From Zeugodacus cucurbitae (Eukaryota > Arthropoda > Insecta > Diptera > Tephritidae), in NCBI RefSeq assembly GCF_028554725.1, contig NC_071671.1, positions 11,404,001 through 11,468,000 on the forward strand: 64,000 bases of DNA, in the 5' to 3' direction. Positions 35,925 through 47,795 of this stretch are shown here, one piece after another; within the stretch, counting starts at the first letter, position 1, and every line of letters begins with the position of its first letter. A program made the position numbers and the translations under genes. The notes beneath the pieces are model-generated. The model saw nothing but the letters and a program-made list of their open reading frames with translations. It was not told the DNA's origin and did no database searches.

Positions 35925-38784
35925 TATTGATATATTTTCAGCTACATTAAAATTTTTTTTGTTTACAAAAATATTGAAAAATAACGGAGTTATATGCTGT
36001 CTTCGGAGGTGCCAAAAAAAAAGTTCCTTAACTGCTGACATGATTCCGGCCGAATGAGTTGAAGAATTCAAAAAAGGCTATTAAAATATCGAAAATTGAG
36101 TTGGCGTACTTCTGAAAAATCGTTTTTTAAGTAAAAAAGGTATTTTTTTATGCCAAATTGACAATTTTGAACCGATCAAAAAGAAGTAGGTCATTGTCCT
36201 ACTTCTGCTTTCACAGGATTTTTTTGAAAGTATAAACTATCTATAGGCAAAAAATAATAAAATCGATTTTTTGAAAATATCACACTGGTATAGCCCCTTA
36301 AGGTTATTGGCATTATTTAAGAGTGATTAAAATCCGATTTTCGTCCAATTCAAAGTTATACAAAGTTATATCACCATTGAAAATGTGATAAAAAATCAGT
36401 AACTGAAGAATGGTGATGTTATTCAAAGTGAAGCGCTAAAGATCTGTCAAAAAGGAAAATTTTGTTATAGAGCTATGATTCCGAAACGAGATTGTTACCA
36501 GAACATTCATATTCTGTTTTTCGCAGATCTTCAACGTCGCGATCTTCAATATCAGGATCCTCAGTTCCAACAATTCAATCTAATGCAGTGGAGGCCTCTC
36601 TATTTCATGGCATCTCTTCGGAAACGAGTTGTAGACAGTTTTGTCACTTTAATTTTATGTTTTTTACATCTTTGGTGTTATGACCGTTATTAGTGATATC
36701 TGTGATCCAAGAAACAAATGCTTGAAGAAATCAACATCGATTTTCGGTTATTCCTTGTTGACAATTGGAGGAATTTTTCCCGTTTTTTCATCAAATCTAC
36801 TATTCATAGCACTCATAGTTTTTGTTCTACGATATATAGGAATTATGACGGGTCGTCATCAACTAACTTCCAATATTTCAATATTCTGATATATTGTTTG
36901 GTTAGTCCAAATCAGGGTCTCTGTATTCTGTGTTTATTCTTGTCTGAACTTATTTATTTTGTTCTAATTTTAAATTTAAATTTAATTTAATTATACATAA
37001 ATCGTTTGTTCTCGCTTAATCTTTACCAGCTGTCAGATACTAGATGTTAGTCTTGAAGAATTTACGCAGAAATACGTATCCCTACAAATGAAGGGGGAAG
37101 TAAGTGTATTGAAAACGTTAATATTTATTCTTTTATTGCTATTTTAAAACTCCCGGTTAACACATACATACATAACATACATCTTCTACATAGAATTCTT
37201 ATTTACTTAATGCACCCATAACCCACCTATACACACAGTGGAAAAAAATTGAGTTTTTCTTCCATGGAATTTCATCAGCCACTAACTGTTTCAACCATTT
37301 TAATTGGCATCTTTGCACTTTATTTAATGGTCCAATTTATTGCCGTGTTTAAGTCTTCCCACGCTAAGCGAAAAAAGATGGACGAGCGAAAGCGACTCAA
37401 CCAACTGCCAGTGGAGCTGAGCTATTAAGGCGACTCGAGTTGGGAATAACACGCAAAGCACAACATTAGGGACTTGCCGGTATGTCAGGCGGCTCCATAT
37501 GTCCATATGTAGTGTGTGGGGGTAATGGAAAAATGAAAATAAAAGCAAAAAATGCGGAATAACGTAATGCAATTGAAATGAGACTAACAAAAGTTGACAT
37601 TGTCACCTGACACATGTTGCAACTTAAACCGACTGACATGCGAACCATTGCCATTTAGCCGAGTTAGCGGTCACGAATCAGTCAGTGGATTAGATATCCA
37701 TTTTAATTAAATAAACTGCAGCAGCAAAGTGCGATAGTTTCTCTAAAGTGATGGAAGGAAAATATGTGAAATTCTTAGAAATAACGGAAATTCTCGATAA
37801 TTAGTGCAGTGTTGCATTTGTATTTGTTGATTGATTGGAAATTGTTGTTTTTTTTTATTTGCACATTCAACATCTGGGAATGGCGGGATAGGCAACTGTT
37901 TAAACTTTAATGACGTGCGTTAAAATTATTCTATTCTGTGTTAATTAGTGATTCCTTAGTTTAGCTGCTATGGAAAATTTATTGCGTCGTTCCCATTTAA
38001 AGGAGAGCCGTCATTTTTTGTATTGGTTCAAGAGTCCAATAGGTTATCATTAGATATAGGATCAATCTAAAAACGCCGAAAGAGTCAGGATACGAATGAT
38101 AAGAAGTGATTTGATAATAGGCTTCGAGCCAAAATCAATGCTTTCTTGCATGGTAGCCTTGAATCAACAGAGCTAGTGTAAGAAAGCCAATATACATACA
38201 CTTTTGATTTAAAATAAAATTCATTATGAATTTCCAGTTTATTTAGAATTTGTGTGAAGCTTTTGTTTAATATTTAATTCTCATACCAATGTTTAGCCAT
38301 GGCCCGTAACATAGCAAACAATATATTAAAATTGGTTTAAAAAATCTCTCGTTGATTTTCAACCCTCTTGATACATATCCTATTCTCTCTATTAATTAGA
38401 AATCTCTCAAATTTTCTTAAAATGAAATCTTCTAAAAATTCTAAGTATTTTAATATTACCTTTTGCGAAAAATAAATATTAAATGCTTTACTAAATAAAT
38501 ATGGAGCTAACCTCAAATGTTAAAAGCACAATACTTTATGCATATGATGTGCTTTCAGCTGTCAGCTCGGGTAAACACAACTTCTACACGTGTATTAAAT
38601 GGCTGTGGTAAAAACAGAATTTTACTTATATGATTTGAAATTTAATGCTCTCGCAACATGTTATCATTACAGTATAATTATTTTGTTTCCACTCCCGCAA
38701 AAAGGTGTTGATCGAAAAAGTATAAAATACTCAAAATAAGTCACAGTGGGTGTGGAGGATGGGATCATGTGTAGAAAGAAGTTC
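35925..38784. other. Intergenic, no supported gene
   Basis: AT-rich. Overlapping open frames at 36475-36990, with an acidic-looking frame on the minus strand across 36490-36600, are unexplained but show no recognised domain. The rest shows nothing. Confidence 0.4.
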
Positions 38785-39008
38785 ACGTAAGTGAGGAAAG
38801 TTCTTGACTGACGTTCACTTTAAGTGACCAGGAACGATTCTTTTGGATGTGGCTTAAGCAACTCACGTCTTCCGGTTTTAGACTAAGTATCCTCTGGGTA
38901 GCTAACAGACATTCGTTTGGAGGTGGACTAAAGTGAGAAGGCGAAGCCGATTGTGCGTAGGGTTTGGGATCCACCACAAAAGAAACTCCACAATGAAAAG
39001 GAAACAAC
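38785..39008. other. Unclassified GC-richer segment next to a LINE
   Basis: This segment is less AT-rich than its surroundings. On the minus strand it is open with a proline- and serine-rich sequence (VDPKPYAQSASPSHF, about 38960). It abuts the 3' end of RTE copy D. It could be part of an unrecognised transposon or a leftover exon; no family is recognised. Confidence 0.35.
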
Positions 39009-39655
39009 AGCATAGACACCGTTTATGCGATTATAGCCGAGTTAACAACAGAGCGCTAATAATTTTTCCTTATCGCTGTTTGGCGCCAATTGGTGATACC
39101 AAGTGCAGCCAGTTCCTTCTTCAGCTGGTCTTTCTAACGCAGTGGGGGTCTGACTCTTCCTCTGCTTCCGGCGGGTACTGCATCGAACACTTTCATAACT
39201 GAAGTCCTTCCATTCGGACAACATGACCCAGCCACCGTATAACTCAAGCTCATCGTTCCATCGTCTAGAGTATTCATCGCTGCCAATCTTCAAAGGATCG
39301 TAAATCTCGCGGAAAACCCTTATCTCGAAAACTCCTAGTCCGTTCCAACGGATGTTGACCTAGTCCACGTTTCAGAACCATAAAACAGGGAGGGAATGAT
39401 GAGGGACTTGTAGAGTTCGGTTTTGGTTCGTCGAGAGAGGACTTTACTTTTCAATTGCCTACTCCATCCAAAGTAGCACTTGTTGACAAGAGTGATTCTG
39501 CGTTGGATTTCAAGAGTGACATTGTTATTGGTGTAAAATCTGGTTCCAAGGTAGATGCGATCATCTACAACTTCAATGTTATGACTGTCAACAGTGATGT
39601 AAGAGCCAAGTCGCGAATGTGTCGACTGTTTGTTTGATGACAGGAGATATTCCAT
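39009..39655 (-). mobile_element. RTE-like LINE fragment, copy D
   Basis: Minus strand from 39655: EYLLSSNKQSTHSRLGSYIT, then VSLEIQRR-type (here VTLEIQRRITLVN) and KSKVLSRRTKTELYKSLIIP. A deletion and frameshift near 39330 follow. The IGSDEYSRRWNDELELYGGW region and the 3' end come after. Internally deleted and non-functional. Confidence 0.85.
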
Positions 39656-39823
39656 TTACCCTAATATAAATATGAATGAAATTGGACTATAATTGTTCAA
39701 GCACCCTGATATCAAATATGATAACCTTCCTGCCTATGGCTGATTTTATACCGAAAATATCGTTCAACTCCCGAGACATGTCAATGAAATGGGGTGAATA
39801 TATTATTCAGATAGTATATAGAT
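39656..39823 (+). repeat. mini-me-like fragment between two LINE copies
   Basis: Contains ACCGAAAATATCG and ATTGGACTATAA blocks typical of the mini-me internal region. It continues at 40268 after the copy E insertion. Confidence 0.5.
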
Positions 39824-40258
39824 ACTAAACTCTACAAGTCCCACATCATCCCGTCCTACTTTCTGCGTGGACGGTGTCAACATCCGATGAGACGGCACTA
39901 GGAGTTTAGAGAGAAAGGTTTTGCGGAAGATTTATGGTCCCTTAAACATTGGCAAAGGCGAATACCGCAGAAGATGGATTGATGAGCCGTATGTGTTGTT
40001 CGACGACATAGACTCAGTCCAGTTGATCGAATGGACGAAAGTGCCCCAGCTCTGAAAGTTTTCGATGCAGTACCCGCTGGTGGAAGCTGAGGAAGAGGGA
40101 GACCTCCACTCCGATGGAAGGACCAGGTGGAGAAGGACCTGTCTTCACTTGGTATTACCAATTGGCGCCAAACTGCCAAAAGGAGAGATGCGTGGCGCGT
40201 GGACTCGGCTATAACCGCGTACGCGGTGTCTACGCCAGTCAAGAAGAAGAAGAAGTAA
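39824..40258 (+). mobile_element. RTE-like LINE fragment, copy E
   Basis: 5'-truncated 3' end: an AAACTCTACAAGTCCCAC start, the ERKVLRKIYGP-type block, and a frame-broken middle with deletion of the IKRQRLRWLGH block. It then continues to GTCTACGCCAGTCAAGAAGA with an (AAG)n tail. TATATAGAT occurs on both sides (39815-39823 and 40259-40267), a probable target-site duplication. Confidence 0.85.
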
Positions 40259-40267
40259 TATATAGAT

Positions 40268-40545
40268 GGTCTGTTGTTAAAAACGAATAAAAGTGGTTCC
40301 GTGTTTCCCTTATCCTCCAGTTACTTAATATAACGATATTCGAACTTCCGGTTGACTTTATACAATATATGACGGTCTGTATGAAAGCAATATTTAAAAA
40401 TTTTTGCATACAAAAGTTTGTCGGCGAAAGTAAATGAAATCGGTTCTTGAACTACCCTAGTCTATATTTCATAAATATCTGCACGCATTTAATTTCTATG
40501 AATTTCGGCAGCTCCCGAATTTAACTCTCCCTTACTTGAATTTTA
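40268..40545 (+). repeat. mini-me-like right-end fragment
   Basis: Contains GACTTTATACAATATATGACG and ends CCCGAATTTAACTCTCCCTTACTTGAA, a diverged form of the right-end tail of the 9964 copy. Confidence 0.55.
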
Positions 40546-42489
40546 ATTTTGGTTTTATTATCTTTTTACTGCCAGTCACTTTGCATTTGTGGCTTGACCT
40601 TGAACATTTCAGTAAGTAGGAGTAGGAGTGTGGGCGTGTGAGTGCATATTTTAAAAGATTCGAGCATTTTCATTAAATGACCAAGATCAAAAGCACAAAA
40701 GCTCTGCAGCACAACTTATCGCCATTACCATCTTGAGTGGCCACTGTGACATTTGACTGCGACTGTTTTGCATCACAGGAAGAACAATAAAGAGAACACT
40801 AAATATAGTATATTAAAAGAAATTAGAGCAAACACAAATGTTTGTTGCTGTTGGGCTGCTGCTGTCCGTGGTAGCTGTCTCTCATAAACAAACCAGCTGT
40901 CCAAAGCTTGACTTTCATGCCAGCCACTCGCCCACAAACTCGTATTTAGTCACTTAAAAAATCTTATTGTGTCCTTCTGCATGCGCTTCTCTTAACTTTT
41001 TATCTCTATTGACGCTGGAAGTGCTCAGAGCGTTTCATTTGATTAGTTTTGTTTGTGTACAATCATATTGCGCCATGGCAGCTACTGATTTCTATGGCAT
41101 TGTGTGTGCATTGGCTGACATTTGACCTCAAGGGCAAGTGTAGAGGAAGCGGCGTAGCTTTTATTTCCATATGATAATGTCTGCATGTATGTGTGTGTGT
41201 GTTACTTTATTTTTAATGTTTATTGTTATTTTAAGCTTGTTTACATGTTACCTACGTACTCACACACACACACACACACACATAAGCCTTTGCAATTGCG
41301 CTGTGCAGTGCGTAAGTGTGCGTTTCCTGTGGCCACTTGTAAACACCGTTGCTTGTTTGCTGACAGGCTTGAGTTGCCATGGCTTTGCTATGCTTTCATT
41401 ATGAATATGTATGTATGCAAAAACACGTATTCACATCCGTTTCCGCTTAGTTCTTAGACTTCAACTGCATTTAAATTCATCAAATCTCATTTTTTCATTT
41501 GTGCTATTTTTGTATATTCAGCCTTTTTCTGTTATCTGCTGATTACGTCAGAGTCCCATCCGCCTCAACAGTGACATGCTGTTTGCCATAGCGCTTTTTC
41601 AAGTGGGAAGAGAAATAATTAGATGCCATTATTTTTAAAATTTTCTATTTAATTTCGAGTTAGATTTGTTATTTAGTTTATGGTTGCCATATTTCCTCAA
41701 TTTATTGAGTGAGTTATATTACGAAAGTTAATTCAAGGTAGGGATGTTTTAAATTACTAAACGGGGATAGCGTTGGTCTCTTGCTTATAAATTTTTGCTT
41801 AAAGTAATCATTGAGGCTCTACTAAAGAGTCCACGAAAAGAGGATGCCGCTTAATCATGCATATATTTTTTTCGAAGTCTCTGCGATTGCCATTTTACTG
41901 TTTCCAAATCTCTATCCGGCGACCAAACTCTTGAGATCTGAGGTTAGGATAAAGTAAAGTGGACCCAGATCCGGAGTAGAGGTGTTCAAACTAACTCTGT
42001 CTTCGATTTAAGGGCGGTCTCTATTGTGTGCTTGCGGAATCAGCTCCGTTCGTTAAAAAAAATTAGATAGTTGGCGATCTCAACAACTCTGTTGGACCTT
42101 CACTCCATTTATTTTAAATTAATAAATTTTTGTGAAGATAAATTCTGCCATAAATGAATCCATTAGCCGTTAGATGTCGTTTTGAAACATTTAAATTAAA
42201 TAATAAATAATATTTAAATAATTTGAATAATCCTTTGTCACAAATAAGTTAAACCGATCCGAATATTTATTATTTTACAATTACTTTGTATGTGGATTTA
42301 AGTCAAATGGAAAAGCAACAATATTGGTCGATTTCTGAATCGTGTAACAAAACCAAGAAAAATGGTCCCTATACGGCGATACTTTTTTTTTTCGATGACA
42401 ATCGTCATCGTATTCACATACCGCCGATTGAAGGAGTATGCTGAGGCCGTCAGAGCATATACACACAACCGCTTTTGCTTATCCCGGAC
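40546..42489. other. Intergenic with (CA)n
   Basis: Less AT-rich than most of the window between 40600 and 41450, but with no supported frame. A (CA)n run lies at 41261-41282. Open frames at 41171-41457 run through the CA repeat and are not called. Confidence 0.4.
41261..41282. repeat. (CA)n microsatellite
   Basis: Eleven uninterrupted CA units. Confidence 0.95.
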
Positions 42490-43130
42490 AGCTTCACAGT
42501 AGGGTTTGACGCAATCCGCAAAATATGGATCCACTGGTGCGCACTGGAGGTCAAAAACGCATCCCATTGGGACCGAATCCCTCAAAAGATCGCATGTGTC
42601 ATATCCTGACAGCCGCGTTTGCTTACTCCGGACAGAAATTTTTACTGTAAGACCATTTCAAAGTAGGATTGGATTGGTGTCAATCCAAATAAGTTTCCGT
42701 GCCGTGTCATGACCGTTGACGAAATATGGAGCCACATGTCCACACCAGAGATCAAAGATCAGTCAAAACAGTTGACATCGCCCACTACTCGGGCGAACCC
42801 GAATCGGCTGGGATTCAAAAGTTGTAATCTATATGGATCGAGAAGGTACATTGAAAAAAACTGTTAATTCGACATGAACATGCAGAAGAAGCACAACCAA
42901 TTTGGGAATAAAAAAACTTACTTTTCCATCGTGACAATACACCGTATCACAGTTCCGCTCTCCTTTCATTGAATTATGTTACAAACTGCTCCACTATTCA
43001 CCGTATTGGTCAGAAATTTGAATCGAATGAGAAGTTTACCTAGAGAACGTATTTTTCGGACGGTTTAAAGGAACTTGAGCATCGCTGGGTTATGTGTATC
43101 GGGCTAGAACTAGAATTTTCCTTTTCATTT
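42490..43130 (+). mobile_element. mariner element fragment (irritans-like)
   Basis: At about 42707-42770 the frame reads MTVDEIWSHMSTPEIKDQSK, the conserved first catalytic region of mariner transposase. FHHDNTPYHSSALSFIEL (about 42940-42990) is the second (HHDN), and a degenerate KGTEHRW (about 43066) is near the C-terminus. Stops and frame changes occur between them. At 42505-42560 a similar but weaker copy of the TVDE region appears, so a partial tandem duplication is possible. Confidence 0.75.
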
Positions 43131-44035
43131 TAAGCTAAGTACATAACGCATCGCCCTCGTATTACATGTAACCACAATAATCTGTAAGGTAACTCAATCT
43201 CCTCAAATACTTTCCAATTTGTCGCCAACTCAGCCTGATTCTGATAATTTACCGCCACATTTTTAGGTTATTCTTGTCACACAATTTCACAAATTGTCTC
43301 TATATTTAAATGGGAGACTTATTTTACTTATAAAGAGCTTTTTCCATAAGTATAATTTTTTTTTTTTGTAGTACTAATATTTCTGTTGCATTTCTTGGAA
43401 TGCTAAAAGTTCACAAATTTATTTACTTTAATGTAGTTTGCCATTTGAAGCGTAGAAATTAGGTTTCAACATCCAATCTTAGCTGGTTTTTCTGCTTTTC
43501 CTTTCCTTCTACACCTGCGCCGCACTCCCACATATATTTGTCAACTGCAGGCGTCTAGCATTATTTGTATTTGTTGTGAAATGAAATGCATTTATTCAGT
43601 TCGCCTGCACATTTATTTTCACAGTTGGAATGCGTTTGCATTGAAATAGAAAGTCAAGACGAAATTCCATAAAATCCCCGAAGAAAAGCAAGCTAGCTTT
43701 TATTAACCAAAAGTCATCAAGAAATCCTTTGTTGCTGTGACAGAGGTTACGATGAAAGGTCAAACAGTGCTTCCGTGTTGGATTGACATAATAATTTGGA
43801 AAAATAATTGTATTGACTTTGTGTATTCTGGTTAGTGTGCAAATAAATGAGATATTAAATTGAAAGCGTAATAATTTCGAACTCCAAATAAGCTACAAAA
43901 CTATTAAAAGTATACTTCGAAGTGCATTAATGGTAAATAATGTTGCCTGCATATGAAATTTCCTCAATCTTCTATTTATATAATTATCAATTGGAAATCC
44001 TTTATAAGTTCCTCGATAATCAAAATAATAATATT
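43131..44035. other. Intergenic, nothing recognised
   Basis: AT-rich; no gene or known repeat. Confidence 0.4.
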
Positions 44036-44855
44036 AGCAAGTAAGGGAGAGCTTAGTTCGGACCCGGCCGAATATGGAATACACTTTTTATACTCTCGCA
44101 ACAACTCTTGCACAGAGTATAATAGTTTTGTTCATCTAATGGTTGTTTGTGTCACCCAGAAATAAAAGAGTTAGATATAGGGTTATATACACTGATAGCT
44201 TCGGTCACGAGTAGAGTTGAGTTCCGGATGTCTGTCCGTCTGTCCATCTGTTCGTGCAAGCCAAACTTACTACACGCATTTCTTTTTAGTACCCCATCAC
44301 ACACTATGTAAATAGGCGAAATCGGATAATAACCACGCCCATCTACCATACAAAGGTAATGTTGACAATTACTACAATCTTAACTCACTCACGAAAAACA
44401 TCAGAAACACAAAATTTTACAGAAGAAATGGCCCAAAAAAGCTACACTCAGATTTAAAAAAAAGGAAAATGAACGCGGCGTCTCCCACTTATGGATCAAA
44501 AGTCATATCTCAGGAACTATTCGACCGATTTCAATGAAATTCGATACATCATATTTTCTCGATATCCTGATATTACCGATGGAAAACTTACTTACTTGCC
44601 AAAATCGGACCATAACTTTTCAAGACCCCCGTTATCGAACATGAAGAACTCAGTGCATTAGGGTATTTTTTGTACCGAAAATATCGGTAAATCTCTCAGG
44701 TATTTTAATGTAATTCAGATGAACTTTTTCTAATAGTGTGACACTGTACCAAAAATGGTTACAATCGGATCATAACCTCGCCTAGCTTCCATATAGCTAA
44801 TTACAGGTTTAAAAAAAACTTTATACGGTATATATCTTGGACTTTATATATCGGT
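44036..44855 (+). repeat. mini-me-like repeat, left part
   Basis: Starts AGCAAGTAAGGGAGAGCTTAG with a hairpin (TTCGG/CCGAA, about 44056-44072), then TTTTATACTCTCGCAACAA, the CTCATCTAATGG-type promoter-side block and a (GTCY)n block at 44230-44250. It is interrupted by RTE copy F at 44869. Confidence 0.7.
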
Positions 44856-44868
44856 TAAAATGAGAGAT
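44856..44868. repeat. Target-site duplication, 3' side of LINE copy F
   Basis: TAAAATGAGAGAT, repeated exactly at 45709-45721. Confidence 0.9.
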
Positions 44869-45708
44869 CTTCTTCTTAACTGGCGTAGAAACCGCTTACG
44901 CGGTTATAGCCGAGTCCACAACAGTGCGCCACGCATCTCTCCTTTTGGCGGTTTGGCGCCAATTGGTAATACCAAGTGAAGACAGGTCCTTCTCCACCTG
45001 GTCCTTCCAACGGAGTGGAGGTCTCCCTCTTCCTCGGCTTCCACCAGCGGGTACTGCATCGAAAACTTTCAGAGCTGGGGCACTTTCATCCATTCGAACA
45101 ACATGACCCAGCCAGCGTAGCCGCTGTCTTTTTATTCGCTGGACTATGTCTATGTCGTCGAACAACACATACAGCTCATCATTCCATCTTCTGCGGTATT
45201 CGCCGTTGCCAATGTTTAAGGGACCGTAAATCTTCCGCAAAACCTTTCTCTCGAAAACTCCTAGTGCCGTCTCATCGGATGTTGACACCGTCCACGCTTC
45301 TGCACCATAAAGTAGGACGGGAATGATGAGGGACTTGTAGAGTTTAGTTTTTGTTCGTCGAGAGAGGACTTTACTTTTCAATTGCCTACTCAGTCCATAG
45401 TAGCACCTGTTGGCAAGAGTGATTCTGCGTTGGATTTCAAGGCTGACATTATTATCGGTGTTAATGTTGGTTCCTAGGTATACGAAATTATCTACAACTT
45501 CAAAGTTATGACTGTCAACAGTGACGTGGGAGCCAAGACGCGAATGCGCTGACTGTTTGTTTGATGACAGGAGATATTTCGTCTTGTCCTCGTTCACCAC
45601 CAGACCCATTCGCTTCGCTTCCTTATCCAGGCGGGAAAAAGCAGAACTAACGGCGCGGGTGTTGTTTCCGATGATATCAATATCATCGGCGTACGCCAGG
45701 AGCTGTAC
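44869..45708 (-). mobile_element. RTE-like LINE, copy F: best-preserved RT C-terminal ORF
   Basis: An 840-base 5'-truncated insertion with a perfect 13-base target-site duplication and a 3' (AAG)n tail (CTTCTTCTT on the plus strand at 44869-44877). The minus-strand frame is open from the truncation point at 45708 to the stop at 44896, 270 residues. It starts in the reverse-transcriptase palm (VQLLAYADDIDIIG, YADD at 45693-45682). It continues through NEDKTKYLL, VSLEIQRRITLANRC, KSKVLSRRTKTKLYKSLIIP, VFERKVLRKIYGP and IKRQRLRWLGHVVRMDE to the C-terminus. The lack of stops and the intact duplication mark it as young. It is not autonomous because endonuclease and most of RT are missing. Confidence 0.92.
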
Positions 45709-45721
45709 TAAAATGAGAGAT
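45709..45721. repeat. Target-site duplication, 5' side of LINE copy F
   Basis: Exact repeat of 44856-44868. Confidence 0.9.
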
Positions 45722-45939
45722 ATCTTACCAAAATTTAAAAATCTTTCATATATCTAATGTCAGTTATTGGCAAAAATTGTTGAAATCGCTCCAGGAATTA
45801 CTCCAACTTTCGGATACTATAAATAATTATTTTCGCAATTCCAGAGGGCTTTATGCCTAATATACGGGACGAATTGTGTGTTATCTTAATAATATTAAAT
45901 AATCCCAATCCCATCACAAAAGAACTGCGCACCAAACTA
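45722..45939 (+). repeat. mini-me-like repeat, continuation after LINE copy F
   Basis: Internal-type sequence resumes on the far side of the LINE, showing that the LINE inserted into a pre-existing repeat. Confidence 0.5.
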
Positions 45940-46130
45940 ATTTTCGATACCCTGTTCTGATGTGAACCGCATTCCAGTGAGGACGTTCTGCATCGACTGG
46001 AACAAATGGTAATCAGAAGAGTCAAGGTCTGGGCTATAAGGTGGGTGAGATGAGATTTCCCACGCGCTGTTTTCCAAATAGTTTTTTAAACAGTTGCAGA
46101 GGTAAAGAGTTGAACCCGATGTAAGGGATT
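45940..46130 (-). mobile_element. mariner transposase C-terminal fragment
   Basis: The reverse strand, with several base changes, reads HPPYSPDLxxSDYHLFQSM and then NVLTGMRFTSEQG. This is the third catalytic aspartate region and C-terminus of a mariner transposase (D34D type). Confidence 0.7.
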
Positions 46131-46316
46131 ACGCGGATACCTCTTGAAAGTGGTCTTACTAAACTAAAATTCAAATGTCAAAAGGGCGTGGTTATAGCCC
46201 GACTTCATCAATTTTCAAGATGCTATATACGTTTGTCAAGGGAATATTAGAACAAACCGTTAGGTGAACAAAACTACAAACTACTCTTTGTGAAACATGT
46301 TGCGAGAGTTTAATTA
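46131..46316 (-). repeat. mini-me-like end, inverted
   Basis: Ends AACCGTTAGGTGAACAAAAC and TGTTGCGAGAGTTT, the reverse of the left end at 44090. The compound 44036-46316 is therefore bounded by two inverted copies of the same terminus. Confidence 0.6.
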
Positions 46317-47354
46317 TATTTGAAATATTCTGTTGCAATATTGAGAAATAATTCGTTTGATATTCAAACTGAAAATTCTGTCTCCGTCACGACAACAGCT
46401 GGCGGTAAATAAATTTTATTTCGCTGTAAATAAATTGTATTCTTCGCAAATAAATATGGCAGACCGGTGCTACATTTCTGTTGCAGACACTTCAAAAGAC
46501 ACAAAGAGTTCTGGGAATCATCTAACATTTGTGAATTTATTTGGAAATTTGACAACGAGCACAAAATTTGTTTGAAGACACGAGAGAATATAAATAATTT
46601 TTTCCAAAATTTATAACTGTAAATAAAGTGTGTAAGAGAAGTTAATTAATTGAGGTAATTAATTGAATAGGGAAAGTGATGGTGTATGTCAATTATTTTA
46701 GCGTAAACCATTTCTAAATTAGAGAAATATCTGATAGAGACCAAATTGTGAATGTCATAAAGGCCGAATCTCAACTACAACGCTCTGTAACGTGGTCGCT
46801 TTGAGACAAATAAGAAAATTTCTTCCGAAAATTTCTAATATTACAGTGGTAAGGAGGTACAATATACTTGTCGGAGAGAGGGTCAGAGTGGAGAGGGTGG
46901 AAGTCCAAGTACATACATACATATACATATTTAGTGTGTCATCCTGCCCATTAACCGTATCTTATTTACCTTTCACAAGCGAAAATCAAAATTTGTGACC
47001 ACCTAAATGTTTCACACCCACGCCACAAGGTTTCCACGCAAACGTTCTGGTCATAAATATTAAAGTATTGCCCAAATGTCAGAACAGTAAATCATTCGCA
47101 AAGTAACCGCAAGCGTAGTTGTAATAGTCCGCAAGGGCCAATTTTGGTACACATTTCAATTGGAAAAGGTAAACAGTAAATATGACGACTTAAAGGCGGA
47201 AAATGAATTGATTGAGAATGATTCACTTACCATTTGGTTTCCTTAATGGACCTTATACGATATTATCGGCCAGTAAGTTAAATACATTTTCATAAAAATA
47301 GCCAGTTTTTGATCATAGCAAAAGTTTTATTCTGATATTCATCCGAACCGAATA
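46317..47354. other. Intergenic, nothing recognised
   Basis: AT-rich; short motif-free open frames only. Confidence 0.4.
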
Positions 47355-47795
47355 GAAAGGGTTTTTGAATAGGGACACTACAAAAGTAGACCGATAGGGA
47401 CAGCAAACGACGCCATATTTTTTCCTGCTCTTTTGGCATTTTTCTTCAGTAAGGTTTACCATTTTATCGTGGAAAGATATACGATCTAACACGAGTTGTA
47501 ATTATGGCTTCGTAAATAAGCAAAATATGCGTTATTGATATGGACTTGGCCAATATATGGTTCGAACAGGACGGCGCCACAAGCCACACAGAGAATGTCA
47601 CACTGACACTGTTAGAGTCTAACAGTTAGACTATTTCCTGTGGGGCTACGTCAAGTTTATAGTCTAAGTCAGCGACGTTTGATGAACATCGTACGAATAT
47701 CGAAGTATCGCCCGATTTACGCTTGAAAACCGTCGAAAATTGGGTGCAGCGTCTGGACTTCTGCAAGCGTGGCCATGCAATACAAATCGAGTTCT
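47355..47795 (+). mobile_element. Tc1/mariner-superfamily element, internally deleted
   Basis: The left end GAAAGGGTTTTTGAATAGGG and the following CTACAAAAGTAGACCGATAG match the 32561 element. A large internal deletion joins the 5' region to a block reading MWFEQDGATSHTENVT, then a frame-broken TISCGATSS-like stretch and the C-terminal VENWVQRLDFCKRG block. The right end is not preserved. Confidence 0.75.

Noticed and set aside
44924..45326. Plus-strand frames across LINE copy F, with similar frames across copies A, B and E on the opposite strand
   Set aside because: They recur antisense to every LINE copy and are shadows of the conserved reverse-transcriptase frame.
44896..45609. A 237-codon frame as a host gene
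   Set aside because: It is the C-terminal half of a LINE reverse transcriptase with target-site duplication and multiple broken copies in the window.
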